Assembly (NCBI GenBank): GCA_964016985.1
Contig: OZ024830.1
Span: 66,409,690 to 66,473,689 of the forward strand
DNA from: Anodontia alba
Lineage: Eukaryota > Mollusca > Bivalvia > Lucinida > Lucinidae
DNA length: 64,000 bases
Reading direction: 5' to 3'
Shown here: positions 11,032-23,000 of the stretch, in pieces
How positions within the stretch are numbered: the first letter of the stretch is position 1
How the letters are laid out: each line of letters starts with the position of its first letter
Made by a program: the position numbers and the translations under genes
The notes under the pieces: generated by a model
Seen by the model: the letters and a program-made list of their open reading frames with translations, nothing else
Databases searched by the model: none
Told to the model about the DNA's origin: nothing

Positions 11032-11193
11032 GAGTTTATTCATTCTCCTATTTTAAATATTGGAATTGTAAAATAAGGGCGGTAAAAAAAAATCCGATAA
11101 AGAAACGAGTGCGAAGCACGAGTTTCTTTATCGGATTTTTTTACCTCCAGAGGTTTATAAATCCCATATTTAAAATAGGAGAAATGAATAAAC
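11032..11193. mobile_element. Foldback (MITE-like) element
   Basis: Nested inverted repeats. The outer arms pair GAGTTTATTCAT-TCTCCTATTTTAAATAT with its complement at 11166-11193. The inner arms (11081-11112 and 11116-11145) pair GGTAAA...TCCGATAAAGAAAC-GAGTGC with a GAA loop. The short frames on both strands are mirror images of one palindrome. No coding. Likely a non-autonomous foldback element. Confidence 0.7.
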
Positions 11194-13090
11194 TGTATAT
11201 TACATGCATTTCGCCGCAATAGAGTATACCATTTAAGAGGCTTTTGTGGCAAGTCTAGTCTGCCAGTTTGTTTACGCTGTCACTTCTATTTTGGATCAGC
11301 GTAGTAATAAATAAAATATTTAGGACAGCTTTTGTTTTTATCCTAAATGATATTGACAGCAGGGTCAAAATCTAGGCTGTTCATATGTTACAAAAAATGT
11401 AGTTCCGGTTAAAGAGATTTATTTCCCCGGCTAAGAGGAAACATTTCTTAGAAAACAAGGAAAATACCAGTTTTATATCTGGTAGAAATCATGGTATTTT
11501 TGGTTATATGCATGTAATATGCATGCTTCAGTTGTGTGTGTGTGTGTGTGGTGTGCGTGCGTGCTTGCGTGTGTGTGTGTGTGTGTGTGTTTAAGTAGGC
11601 CAAGTGTATTTTTTCTATTTCTTGCCAGGCAAAAAAAGTGATAAATGCAAGGAATATAGATAAATGAGTTGGCTAATAGAAATTATGTAGAAAACACTCT
11701 GATTTAAAAGTCTTGCTAGACACATAATTTCTACCTTTTGAAATGGATGCAAAAAAAAAAACTGTTTGATAAAGAAACGTCATACCTGGATTATAAGTTC
11801 CATCTGACACAATGAATTGTCATAAAAGTACAGTTAGGTCAGTATTACCTACATTTCAGTGATTTCGGAGAAATGACTTACCTTAAATATGTACCATGTG
11901 ACTCGACGATTGACCTTAAAATATATTTAGGTCAGTTTAACGTTTATTTCATGGTTTCGTGTTTTTTGACATATCTTGAATACTTTTTGATGGAGAAATG
12001 TCATACCTGGAATATAAATTCCATTTGACACGACAATGAACATAAAAATATATCTAAATGTGACCTAAATTTCATGGTTCAATGATTTTGTTTTCAACAT
12101 AAGAGTAGTTCAAAAAGTGCTAAATTCGCTGAATTGTTGTAATATATATTGAATTTCATTGTGTTATGTATGTTTCTAAATTTGCCTTATGTGCACTCTT
12201 ATCTTTAAGGATTATAGTTTTCTGTACATTTAAGACACCAGAGTAGTCTCCGTGCCCCCTCCCTACCCCGGACCGGCCAACTTATATTTGTAAACCATTA
12301 TATGCTACATAGCAAGAAATGCAGAAGAATCAAGTCCTGATGGCAAGTCTGCTGAAGCCTGTGAGTTGGTGTTCCTCATCTAAGGCACTGCTGTAACATT
12401 ACGATCAAAAGCAGTACGGAAGGAACGAGGGTGACTCCCTTTTATTCTCTTCGCGTCGGCCTCGACAACAATCACAACACAGTCAAAAACTATACTGGTA
12501 AAACTGGCTTGACTTAATCAATTAGTTAACAACCTAAAGAAGAAGCTGGCTACTATTCGACTCTAGACTATAATGACGCCGCATGCTACCAAATATTGTA
12601 AGTGGCGTCATTGTCGTTGCAGCTGAGTCATCGACGTCATGATTGTCACGTCGATATGACTTCCCGTGACCGACCTCTTGGTTGCTGACATCAGCGCCCT
12701 CGACAGTGAACAATCCACTAACTATCGACAGCGTCGCTTGACGTCAAACGCAAGCTTCATTTCTTCAACAACATAATTACATTAATTTTTGTGTTCTCTT
12801 TCATTAAGATTTTTATAGTGCCTGAATACGACGAATGATATGAAAACACTATACTTTGCTGCCTACGGGCCAATTGAAAGATTGCTTCAATAGGGTTTGA
12901 TAAGAAGTCTAAGGGAGAGAACTATTCAACACACTATTCAACACATTTTACACTGAAAACATTTCCTAGGTAGATTGCGCGAAACTGAATTAATCAATTT
13001 ATGGCTGTATGATTTCAAACAAGCGCATACGCGTTCATTTGTTCATAGTTTAATTGTAGACTGTGCAAATGCATATGTCATTAATTACCT
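11194..13090. other. Intergenic with (GT)n at 11532-11590
   Basis: A (GT)n tract interrupted by GTGCGTGCGTGCTTGC lies at 11532-11590. The rest is AT-rich, with a GC-richer patch at 12560-12760 containing several GACGTCA/GTCGA words. No gene seen. Confidence 0.5.
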
Positions 13091-13097
13091 TTAATTA

Positions 13098-13298
13098 TAT
13101 ATGTGTATGTGTTGGTGTATGTATGTATGAATGTATGTATGTATGAATGTATGTATGTATGTATGTATGTATGTATGTATGTATGTATGTATGTATGTAT
13201 GTATGTATGTATGTATGTATGTATGTACGTATGTATGTATGTACGTACGTACGTACGTACGTACGTACGTACGTACGTATGTATGTATGTATGTATGT
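13098..13298 (+). repeat. (GTAT)n / (GTAC)n microsatellite
   Basis: About 200 bp of ATGT repeats. Between about 13242 and 13278 the unit switches to a pure ACGT (CGTA) block before returning to ATGT. The Tyr-Val-Cys-Met and Ile-His-Thr-Tyr frames across it are artefacts of the 4-bp period. Confidence 0.97.
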
Positions 13299-13479
13299 GC
13301 TACATAAGACATTTAAGTTACTGCTTTTATATTAGCAGTTAACTGAATCTACCCTAGTAATATCTAGGGTAGATGGAGCCCTCAAGCCCTGGTCGGCAAT
13401 CCATCAAGGAGTTGGAACTCCAAATAAAAAACTCAGCAAACTCAACCTGCGCATTCAGCCTGTACGATGACTACACGGT

Positions 13480-15700
13480 AACAAGGTGCCAAAGAGATTG
13501 GATGTCTCTAAGCTGAAACAAGACAGCAAGAGGCGAGCATTCGTCAGTGATATCTGCAGCAGTTCAAAAGATGTAGACGAGAGCTGGATATCTTCAGAGA
13601 CACCTTTGACTCCTAAGCAATAGATGCCATAGGACCAGTATCTCGCAAACACAAATTTTGGCTTGATGAGAATGACAAAGAAATCCAGGAACTCTTAGAA
13701 GAGAAACACCAAAAACACAAGGCTATCAGCTCAGTATCTTGTAAGACTGCCTATTCAAACATATGTACAGACTAGGTTCAGAGATATTGCAAGTTTCCTG
13801 GCTGGGCAAAAAGGCTGATGAAATCTAATCCTCTGCAGACAGAAAGGATATGAAGTTCTTTGATGCACTCAAGACGGTATATGGTCCCCAGAGCTCAAGA
13901 ACCACCCAATTTCTTAGTGCAATTGGAACTAGTCTTCTGACTGACAAAGAAGCTATCTTGAAAAGATGGGCTGAATACTTTAATGGTGTCCTTAATCATC
14001 TATCTATCATCTATCAATGATGAAGCTATCAACAGACTTCTACAGGTAGAATGTAATCCGTTGCTTGATGTGCTCTCTGAAACAGTGAAAGGAATAAAAC
14101 TCCTGTTATCTGGCAAGGTTCCAGGATCAGATGCAATACCTGCAGAAATATGCACTGCAGGGAGTCCTCCAGTTGCAGAGAAACTGACAGTTCTTTCACA
14201 TTATGCGGAGAAAAGAAGCCCTCCCTCAAAAATTCAAGGATGAAACAATTGTCCATCTATTCAAAAGGAAAGGGAATCCTCAAGTCTGTGACAATCATCG
14301 AGGCATTGTCAATTACTGGGAAGATCCTTGCTAGGGTCCTACTGAATCGATTGAATGAACACCTTGAACAGTCAGGCTTCTACCAGGAAGCCAGTGTGGG
14401 TTCAGGAAGGACAGAGGAACAATTAACATGATCTTCACAGCAACACAGCTTCAAGAGAAATGCCAGAAACAAAATGTTTCTGCATGAACTTTGTCGACCT
14501 TACCAAAGCATTTGACACAAATCAGTCGTGAGGGACTTTGGAAAATGATGGCAAAGTTTGGATGTATGCCAAATTCAAAGCAATGGTGCGGCAGTTCCAC
14601 GACGGTATGCTTGCAATGGGTCCAAAATGATGGCGAGTTTTTAGATCCATTCCCTGTGACAAATGTTAAGCAAGGCTGTGTACCAGCTTTAACAGTGTTC
14701 AGCATGATGTTTCTTGCCATGCTTACACAATGGTAGGTACCGCTTTGATGGGAAACTTTTCAACTTAAGACGGTTGCAAGCTAAATCTAAGGTGCAGACA
14801 GATGTGCTAGATGCTAATGATATGGCAGAAGAGAAAATGCAAAAAGTTTTGGAACAAATATTCGATTTATGCGACATCTGTGATCTCACAATCAGCATAA
14901 AAAAGACTGAGGTAGTATATCAGCCAGCACCTAGAAAGCCTTACAACACAGTGAAATGTCAACGATTGCAAGTAGTAGATGAGTTCATCTACCTTGAAAG
15001 CACATTAGACAATGTGCTTTCAAGGTAGATGAACTCATCTACTACTTGCAATCGTGCACATAGATAATGAAGTCAATTGCCAAAGCTAGTGCAACAACTG
15101 ACCGACTATATGGAGTGTTTGGGACCGAAGTGGAATCGGACGACACAAAGCTGAAAGTGTACAGGTCGGTGTGCATGCGAAAAAATGGACAGTTTACCAA
15201 CGGCATGCCAAAAGACTTTAAACATCTTCCATACAAGTTGTCTTAAAATCTTCTAAAGATCAAATGGCAAAACAAGGTTCCAGACACAGAAGTCCTGAAA
15301 AGGTCAAGGATACATACTGTACATACTGTCCTGAAATTGGCACAGTTAAGATACACAGGCCATATTTACCAGAATGCCTGATGAACTCCTCTATGGAGAA
15401 CTACAAGTTGGAAAACGCTCCCATGGTGGTCAGAAGAAACGTTACAAGGACATCCCCAAGCCTCACTTTAGAGTCATAGGAACAGATTGCACAGGATTTG
15501 AACAAAGTGGCGAGGCCTCATAAGAAGGGGTGCTGGTGAATACGAAGCAAAAAGAATCAGCAAACCCGAGTAGAAATGTGCACAACGGAAAGCCAGAGTC
15601 ACCAACAGAACTTTCTTCCTAAGACCTCTATTGTTCTATCTGCAACAGGCAGTTAAGAGCTAAGGTTAGTCTCATCAGCCATCTTAGAACATACAAATAA
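13480..15700 (+). pseudogene. Dead non-LTR retrotransposon reverse-transcriptase ORF
   Basis: Pieces of one long ORF are readable in order but in changing frames. At about 13498 comes a linker (LDVSKLKQDSKRRAF), at 13655 WLDENDKEIQELLEEKH, at 13850 DRKDMKFFDALKTVYGP, at 14020 the RT fingers (INDEAINRL...GSDAIPAEI), and at 14487 RT motif A (FVDLTKAFDT). At 14660 there is a VKQGC block. At 14800 VLDANDMAEEKM stands where FADD is expected, so one catalytic Asp and several residues are lost. At 15250 comes the typical C-terminal domain (KIKWQNKVPDTEVLKRS) and at about 15632 a Cys-rich tail (CSICNRQLRAKVSLISHLRT). There are many stops and frameshifts, and no N-terminal endonuclease is seen. I recognise the family by its sequence but not its exact clade. 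Confidence 0.8.
14962..15055. repeat. Perfect inverted repeat, 45-bp arms, 4-bp loop
   Basis: Left arm 14962-15006, loop AGAC, right arm 15011-15055, with every base pairing. The right arm is an antisense copy of the RT coding sequence just before it. After the right arm the RT sequence resumes in forward sense, so this is a local inverted duplication inside the retrotransposon. Confidence 0.92.
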
Positions 15701-15768
15701 TAACATTTCACACAGCTGATTAGAATTGGTCATTGTCAGTTATGGCAGACGAACGACATTTATGTATA

Positions 15769-16013
<245 letters not shown>

Positions 16014-16127
16014 TCTCTTAACTTAATATATTATATTACTGACTCTATTCCTCGCGGAATATAAAATATCAGCAAGTATCAAACAGCAAGTATAAAACAT
16101 CTCCGCTTATTTTCTCAAAAACAACAC

Positions 16128-16322
16128 CCTGCGCATACAGTGGCCCAGCGCTCCGGACAATATCAACAACCAACGCATACAGTGGCGAGAGACCCTAAAT
16201 CAGATCACACCACTGCGAGCGCAGTCTGCTCAGCGCTCCCGACAATAACAATAACCTGCGCGACCAAATTCTACTCAGATTACACCACTGTCAGCGCAGT
16301 CTGCTCAGTGCCCCGATAATAA
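16128..16322 (+). repeat. Degenerate tandem duplication
   Basis: Blocks such as CAGAT-ACACCACTG, GCGCAGTCTGCTCAG and GACAATA recur two to three times in CTGCGCATACAGTGG-flanked units. No function inferred. Confidence 0.55.
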
Positions 16323-17394
16323 CCATATGATGTATTTGGAATCGTTTCAAGCTGCACTCAACATTAGCTTCTGCACGGGCATAATTTGAAGGTTTTTATC
16401 TATAACCGTCTCGATATGCGAATCAAACACTTGGGAATATTTGCTGAAAAGCAACAAATTATAAATTATAATAAAATAAAATAGAATACACTTACCGAAA
16501 TAAATCGACTGAGGTCACTAAAGATCGTTATCGGTTGCCCCTCAGCCGTAGTTTTCAGTAGGAATTATTTATGGTGAGTATCGATCTTGCTAAATCCCAT
16601 TTCTGACAGCATAAGAGTATTAAATAATTTTAAAGTTGTAAGTAGAAAATGCAGAAAAGGTACCGTACATTATTACAAAAAAAATGCAAAAATTCTCGCC
16701 AGCTATAAGGTCCCATGTGTGGATTGAAATTATTTTATTGCTTATGTACGAGGGTTGTTCCTAAGATTACTTTAACTTGCTACTGTATTTCTTTTTTATT
16801 TTACAGGTTGGAAGATTTAACGACCACTTTCAAGATATCATCAATCATTTTGGACAGATCAAACATGCTTGTGGATGAATTTCTATTCTAGAAAGTTTTA
16901 AAGAAATGAAGTTTATTTGACGGATCAATAAAATGACAAGGTGAATTTTTGAGACTGGAAAACAAAGAGGCGATTAAGAATAATCTATGTGGTGCCTGTT
17001 GTGAAATTTGCCACGAGTACTTCGTATGATACGTCAACAAAATTACAAATTTAAATTAAAATTTAAAAAGCATATAAACATTTTATATAAAAAAAATGTC
17101 ATTTTGTTTTACAATGCTTAGTGAAAGTCGAAAAATAAAATTTCTAAAAGTTTTCAAATGAAAACTCTGTATTTATGTCTATGGGTACCCAAACTGATAC
17201 ACAAATGAAAAACGCAGTGTCCGTTTATGTATATAATGAACTGATACCAGTTTGTATCCTATATATGTGCACCTGCGAGGGAGACAGCTAAGTCATTGTA
17301 CGACTATTGTACGTTGTGCAGAGCAGTTTGAGTGCCTACTGTGTAACCAAAATGTGTCTATTCGTTTGAAAATTTTATTTTCTGACTGCCCTAG
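16323..17394. other. Intergenic, nothing recognised
   Basis: AT-rich with no recognised repeat or frame. Confidence 0.5.
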
Positions 17395-17481
17395 ATGAAG
17401 CATCGTAAAACAAAAGTTCGTCAGCATTTTATGTATTCGGTAAATGGACAAAAGATGTTCTCGCCGTTTGTGCGTTGGAAG
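17395..17481 (+). other. Candidate small exon (speculative)
   Basis: An 87 bp open stretch that begins ATGAAGCATCG and encodes 29 residues (MKHRKTKVRQ...RW-K). It is preceded by a pyrimidine-rich stretch ending CCCTAG, a plausible acceptor, and followed directly by GTAAGG, a good donor. No family is recognised and no partner exon found. Chance occurrence of such signals in 64 kb is quite possible. Confidence 0.2.
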
Positions 17482-19040
17482 GTAAGGTTCTCCTACTTTA
17501 AAATGTATTTATTCGTCTCAGTATGAATTATGTATGCATTTAAATTAACTTTTTATTAGATTTTGTGAGGCAATTGTTTAATGTGCAAGTTTTTTCACAT
17601 ATTAGGGCATACAAGGCACACAATTTCACAACCAGGTATGGATAGCCGGCAGATTTATCTTAATATACATCACTCAAACCAACCATTTGACATTGCAGTT
17701 TTATGAACATAATGAAGCAGAGACAATCTAGTATGTGCAGCTGTGCTGTTTGATGAGAGTCTTTATTTAAAGTAATGTAAGTAGAAAGGAAAAACAAATC
17801 ACGGTATGCAACTATGATTGCCTCAAATAAACATTTTATTTCTGTGAAAACAATCTTTGAACGTTATTTTCTATTGGGAAACCGCCCCCTTCTTATGTCT
17901 ATGACTTCTTTGTTTGGCGAGTTTGCTGGGCTAGGGATGTTTACTTTTCTTTCAAACATGGTTTAGTACTGCTGAGGAAGTTAATAATAAAAATCTGCAT
18001 GCGACCAGCTCACTTGAGTTGGTACAGTTCTGTTCTTGACATTTCATATATTGCATCAGAATCTAATCTTGTCAGATCTAATGCAAGTGCGTTTGTGATG
18101 TGGAGGGGGGAGGGAGATGGGGCTTGGATAGGAAGATACCGACCGAATAAATCAAGATGGTGCTGTAACTAATCGAGAGCGAAGCTCACGAACAACATTT
18201 TAGGTCTTAATTATGATAGATCACAAGGAAAGCTCTCTGAAACTTACTTGATCTGAATTCTGAATACATGCGACCATGTGATACCAAGTGAGAGCGATTG
18301 TGGATCCTACTCTTAGGGCCAGTGTTCTGACAGATAATGTTGCCTAGGTTGTATTCAATAAACGCCAAAAGTTGCATTCCACAAATTGATGTCATCACAT
18401 TAGTAAATCGAATCACAATGGAAATTTGGCGCGTTGTATTTCTGATATAATCATATTCCGTTTAAGGATGTTGGTCAGTTTCGAGTTTGTCGATAATTTA
18501 TTCATTTCACATAATAAATTAAGTTTTAGTAGTATTACACAATTCTGGCTTTAAGATTAATTTTATGAAACTTGAATCTATATATTTAGTTAGGGAGGGC
18601 CCCATTAGGTCTTGATAACTGCTTCCGGCTGTTGATCAGTGCCTTTACCATGCACTCGTTATAAAAAATCATGTTAAATCAATTATGAAAGTAAAACGAT
18701 TCATCTCATTATACTACCTATATAGTTCTAGACATGAGAATTAATTGATCATAATAAGAACAAATGTCTTGCGTATGTATAAGGTGTTAAAAATACCTAC
18801 GTTTTCTTAAAACTGAAAGTAAACACTGAAAATGCTCAGGTTTTGTTGCTTTTCAGCACTGTTAAGGATTGTATCTCGATCCAATGCTGCCGAAAAGACT
18901 TTTTGTTAGATGCATTGTTCTGTATCTATGATAGACGTGTCGTTCTGTAAATTAAGGGTGGGTAACCGAAGAAAGACATCTCATTACGAAAACATGCCTA
19001 TTCAAATATACTGAAAAGTTAATCATCGAAAAATTGAAAC
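17482..19040. other. Intergenic, nothing recognised
   Basis: No frame over about 70 codons with recognisable motifs and no clear repeat. Confidence 0.5.
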
Positions 19041-19245
19041 ATAGATTGTAGGTACCCCTTAGAACCGCCTCGCAGAGACGGTTCTAACGAATAACCACAA
19101 TCTATTTTTGTTTTAGCAGAAATAACAAAAATAATGTATACCCCTATAAACCCTAGTTTTACTATGTAAAAGGGGGGTTCAAACGCGGGGGGGGGGGGGG
19201 GGTGGGGTCAAAATTATATAGGCGTGTTTTCGTGATGTCCGAAAA
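19041..19245 (+). repeat. Palindromic dispersed element, copy 1
   Basis: Contains an imperfect palindrome (19041-19105) built on CCTTAGAACCGCCTCG / GACGGTTCTAACG with outer arms ATAGATTGT / ACAATCTAT. Then come AGCAGAAAT, ATACCCCTATAAACC and GGTCAAAATTATATAGG. The same string of blocks, in reverse orientation, is at 60795-60975. A G16 run at 19187-19202 interrupts this copy. Confidence 0.75.
19187..19206 (+). repeat. Poly(G) tract
   Basis: G16 then TGGGG. A second G-rich tract lies at 19549-19577 (GTGGGGGGGATAGCGGGGGG and CGGGGGG). Both can form quadruplexes. Confidence 0.9.
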
Positions 19246-20534
19246 ACGAGAGATCCTGGTGAATTCTCGATCCATAGATCAGTAGCGTAAGTGAAGAAAC
19301 AGAAAGGAAGACAATGATCAGGAATCGATACAATTACGTAATACCTTCCGTCCAAGATTCCAAAGGGAAAGAAGGATGCATTTAAAGCAATGACACCACA
19401 ATCAAAGCACAAAGCCAAAATGACAACTTCTTTGCCAAAACATTGGCCAAAGGCTATCCAAGATAAAAATTTCACCAGCACATTCATGCAAGCCATATAA
19501 TTACAAAAACAGTAAACCACAGCAGAAGGCAGAAGGAAAAACCTTACTGGGTGGGGGGGATAGCGGGGGGCGGGGGGCTTTAATCGATTTTACGTGGCCA
19601 CAACCCTCGCCCTTAGTTCTGCGCGGTAACCCAAGACATTTGTTCAGTCTACATGAAGGCTAACTCATCGAGTGCAGCATCTCCGAGAATATAAAAATCA
19701 AACGAATAATAGAAGAAACAACGATGTACAAATACTTGCAGAATGGATGATGTATTAAAAATAGTAACTGTTATGGGTGATGAATTAAAATAAGTACCTG
19801 TTAGATCACTTAGTAAAATTACGATACGAGATAGCTGTATCCAAGAGTATGTTCTCCTTGAGAAAACGAAACAAACAGATGTATAGATTACTTACCATAC
19901 TTACCTTTCAGCATTTTCCCGATATCGGGCTCCATATTGTCACTATTCATTCTTTTTTCCACAGCGGAAAATTTCCACACACACACACACAAAAGAGAAA
20001 ATACAGCACACGAAAGGCTGTGATAATGTTAAAAGAAAAGTAATTAGCGTTTGGCTATCTCATGTTCGTAGAATTTTCTTTAATTGTTTTAATGTATATT
20101 GTTCTCGCGTTTATGAACGTGTTAGACCCCTTGGGGAGAACTACAAAATCTGAAAAATTTAGCATTATCGCGTCCAAGCCATTATATCGCCGTTAAGTTT
20201 ACACTGTTAGCATTTAAGTTATCTATTTTTGTCAAACATTTGGGCTATCAGGTACCGAAAAGGACGTTTATGTGTGTTTTTCTTTTGAACTGCCGAGTAA
20301 TTCTCAATAAGTTCAAGAAATCTAGCCAATTTCAGCTACCGCCCATCAGCACTCTCAGAGCTTTGATTTTCAATATCTAGTGGTATTATTAAAACACACA
20401 TAAACGTAACAGAAACAGATGAAACAAATAAAATATTTATATACTCTAAATAATACTCTAAAATGGACTGAAAAAGAATGAAACAAATGAAACGAATAAG
20501 ATGTATTGCTTAAAAATAAAAGCTTAATTGCTAC
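19246..20534. other. Intergenic, nothing recognised
   Basis: A 113-codon minus-strand frame at 19179-19520 ends in the poly(G) tract (Pro run) and has no recognised domain, so it is not called. The rest is unassigned. Confidence 0.45.
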
Positions 20535-21965
20535 GAAACAGGGTGAAACGAAATGTTCTCACTGATGGTCAGTTTCATTCGTTTCATTTGTTACGAAACA
20601 GGATGAAACTGTTCAAAGACCTTGGTCAGTGCTTCTTACGAAACAGGGTGTTAACGAAATTTAACAATGAAACAGATACTTTTCTTAGCCCAGAATTTTT
20701 TTTATATGCCCATTTCTGTTTCGTAACAAATAAAACGATTAAGATATAGAGAGAAAACTCTGAAACAGGATGAAAACAGACCAAAAACCATGGTCAGAGC
20801 TTGTTACGAAACAAGGAGAAACGCAATGAAACAGATTTATTTTTTTTTTTATATAAACCTATTTCTGTTTCGTAACAAATGTAACGAATAAGATATATAG
20901 CAAAAACTCTGAAACAGGATGAAACAGTTTAAACACTCTCTTCAGTGCTTGCTACGAAACAGGAAGAAACGAAATGTAACAATGAAACAGATACTTTTCT
21001 TAGCCATGAACTATTTTTTTAACCCATTTCTGTTTCGTAACAAATGAAACGATTAAGATTTATAGAGAAAACTCTGAAACAGGATGTAACAGACCAAACA
21101 ACATGGTCAGTGCTTGTTACAAAACAAGGCCAAACGCAATGAAACGATGAAACAGATATATTGGTTAAATAAACCCATTTCTGTTTCGTAACAAATGAAA
21201 CGAACAAGATAACTCTGAAACAGGATGAAACAGACCAAACAACATGGTCAGTGCTAAACAAGGCGAAACGCAATGAAACAATGAAATAGATATATTGGTT
21301 AAAAAAACCCATTTCTGTTTCGTAACAAATGAAACGAACAAGATAACTCTGAAACAGGATGAAACAGACCAAAAGACACAAGTCTTTCAATGCTCGTTAG
21401 GATGAAACGAAATGAAACGATGATACATACATCTTTTTTTTTTTTTAACCAATGTCTCGTAACAAATGAAACGAATAAGAAACGAGTATATAGAAAAACT
21501 CTGAAACAGGATGAAACAGTTCATACACCTTGGTCAGTGCTTGTTACAAAACAGGGTGAAACGAAATGTAACAATGAAACAGATACTTTTCGTAGTCTAG
21601 AATTTTGATGAAACAGACCAAAAACCATGGTCAGTGCTTGTTACGAAACAAGGCGAAACGCAATGAAACAATGAAAGAGATATACTTTTTAAATAAACCC
21701 ATTTCTGTTTTGTAACTAATGAAACAAATAAGATATAGAGAAAAACTCTGAAACAGGACGAAACAGACCAAAAGACTTGTTCATTGCTCGTTACGAAATA
21801 GTAGGAACGAAATGAAATGATGAAACACATACAAGTTTTTCCTATATATCTTATTCGTTTCATTTGTTACGAAACAGAAATGGGTTTATAAAAAAAGATG
21901 TATGTTTCATCGTTTCATTTCGTTTCACTCTGTTTCGTAACGAGCATATTTAAATTTTTTTGGTC
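20535..21965 (+). repeat. GAAAC-rich satellite, ~145 bp units, inverted at its right end
   Basis: The anchor CTGAAACAGGATGAAAC recurs near 20760, 20909, 21074, 21215, 21349, 21501 and 21748, spaced 134-165 bp, with a shortened copy near 21605. Each unit carries TGGTCAGTGCTTGTTACGAA and ACCCATTTCTGTTTCGTAAC. From about 21845 the same sequence continues in reverse complement. The frames on both strands are repeat shadows. Confidence 0.85.
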
Positions 21966-22652
21966 TGTTTAACCCTGTTTTAGAGTTTTTCTTATATGGC
22001 AAGCCGTTTTACTATTTATTCTATAAGTCAGATATATGATTTAATATATCAGATATCTTATATAATTTAAAATATGTGTATTTTTTTCTTTTGTATATAC
22101 AATCCCTTACCTCTGTAACCTTACACTTTTTAATAGTCTTTTTATCTTTGTTTTGTTAAATGTCGCTTTTACCATGATGGGAGGCAAAAGCTTCGATATT
22201 TTCAACATACTCATGATAATCATTTATTGAACAGACAGTTTAAACTGTGAAGGGGCACATGCCTCATCAACATCATTTTAAGAGTCAGTTTCTTTCCCCG
22301 CACATTTTCAATAGCACAGCAGGTTACCATTTCCTTATCAACATCTATGAGCGCCTGAAAGTCAGTCACAGTCTAAGAACTGCCTTGCTACTGCGGTATT
22401 TGCTTCCCACACGATGGTAAGGAGTCGGACAGAATGAATTCGCTCTTCAATATGTTTCTGAAGGATCACTATTCTTCGTTGCTGTAGTTTTCTTTTCCTA
22501 AGGCAAGTGTCAGTTATCAGCATCATCAGCATCACCAAGCATCATTATTTTTCTTCATCATCTCATTATCACTCCCTTTTTGACAAAGACTGCAAACCCG
22601 CATATAGTTAGTATTCTGTACGACTAGATGCGTAAGTACATAGAGGATATTC
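21966..22652. other. Intergenic, nothing firm
   Basis: A short antisense open stretch near 22370-22500 reads protein-like but has no recognised motif and no splice context. Nothing called. Confidence 0.4.
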
Positions 22653-22729
22653 AAATGTTTGGAGTGAATATGACTTATTTCACCGAGTGAAGTGCGAGAT
22701 GAAATAAGTCATATTCAAGACAAACATTT
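22653..22729. repeat. Inverted repeat, ~30-bp arms
   Basis: AAATGTTT-GGAGTGAATATGACTTATTTCA pairs with TGAAATAAGTCATATTCA-AGACAAACATTT around a short CCGAGTGAAGTGCGAGA loop. Likely the core of a MITE or foldback element. Confidence 0.75.
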
Positions 22730-22965
22730 TTCTTTTTATTATATACATCACTTTCGATAGAAGAGATGCAAATCTTGCATTTGCAAGGGGAAGTCTGACC
22801 CGCAGTTTTGTCCCTTGGCGGTGACATATAAGAACCGCATAACATTAGTTAGAATGTAAGGAAAATGTTGGTATCAAAATTATTTTGATTAGCCGAACCT
22901 ATTTGATTTTTATTTTCTCCAGCGTTTTTACATATTAAGCACTGAGCGTCGACGCCATGACGTTC

Positions 22966-23000
22966 TTGTTTTGTTTGGTGACGTTAGTTATGACGTCAGA
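22966..23000. promoter_or_regulatory. Cluster of CRE-like sites
   Basis: Contains a perfect TGACGTCA (about 22992-22999) with CATGACGTTC and GTGACGTTA close upstream. These are cAMP-response-element words known to bind CREB/ATF proteins in animals. No gene start is recognisable downstream, so regulatory use is unproven. Confidence 0.3.

Noticed and set aside
13091..13342. Tyr-Val-Cys-Met and Ile-His-Thr-Tyr frames (also 25583-25901)
   Set aside because: Artefacts of 4-bp microsatellite periods.
21019..21863. Several frames of 72-123 codons on both strands
   Set aside because: All fall in the GAAAC satellite and repeat with its period.
22370..22500. Antisense protein-like stretch
   Set aside because: Short, without motif, start codon or splice context. 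Too weak to call.
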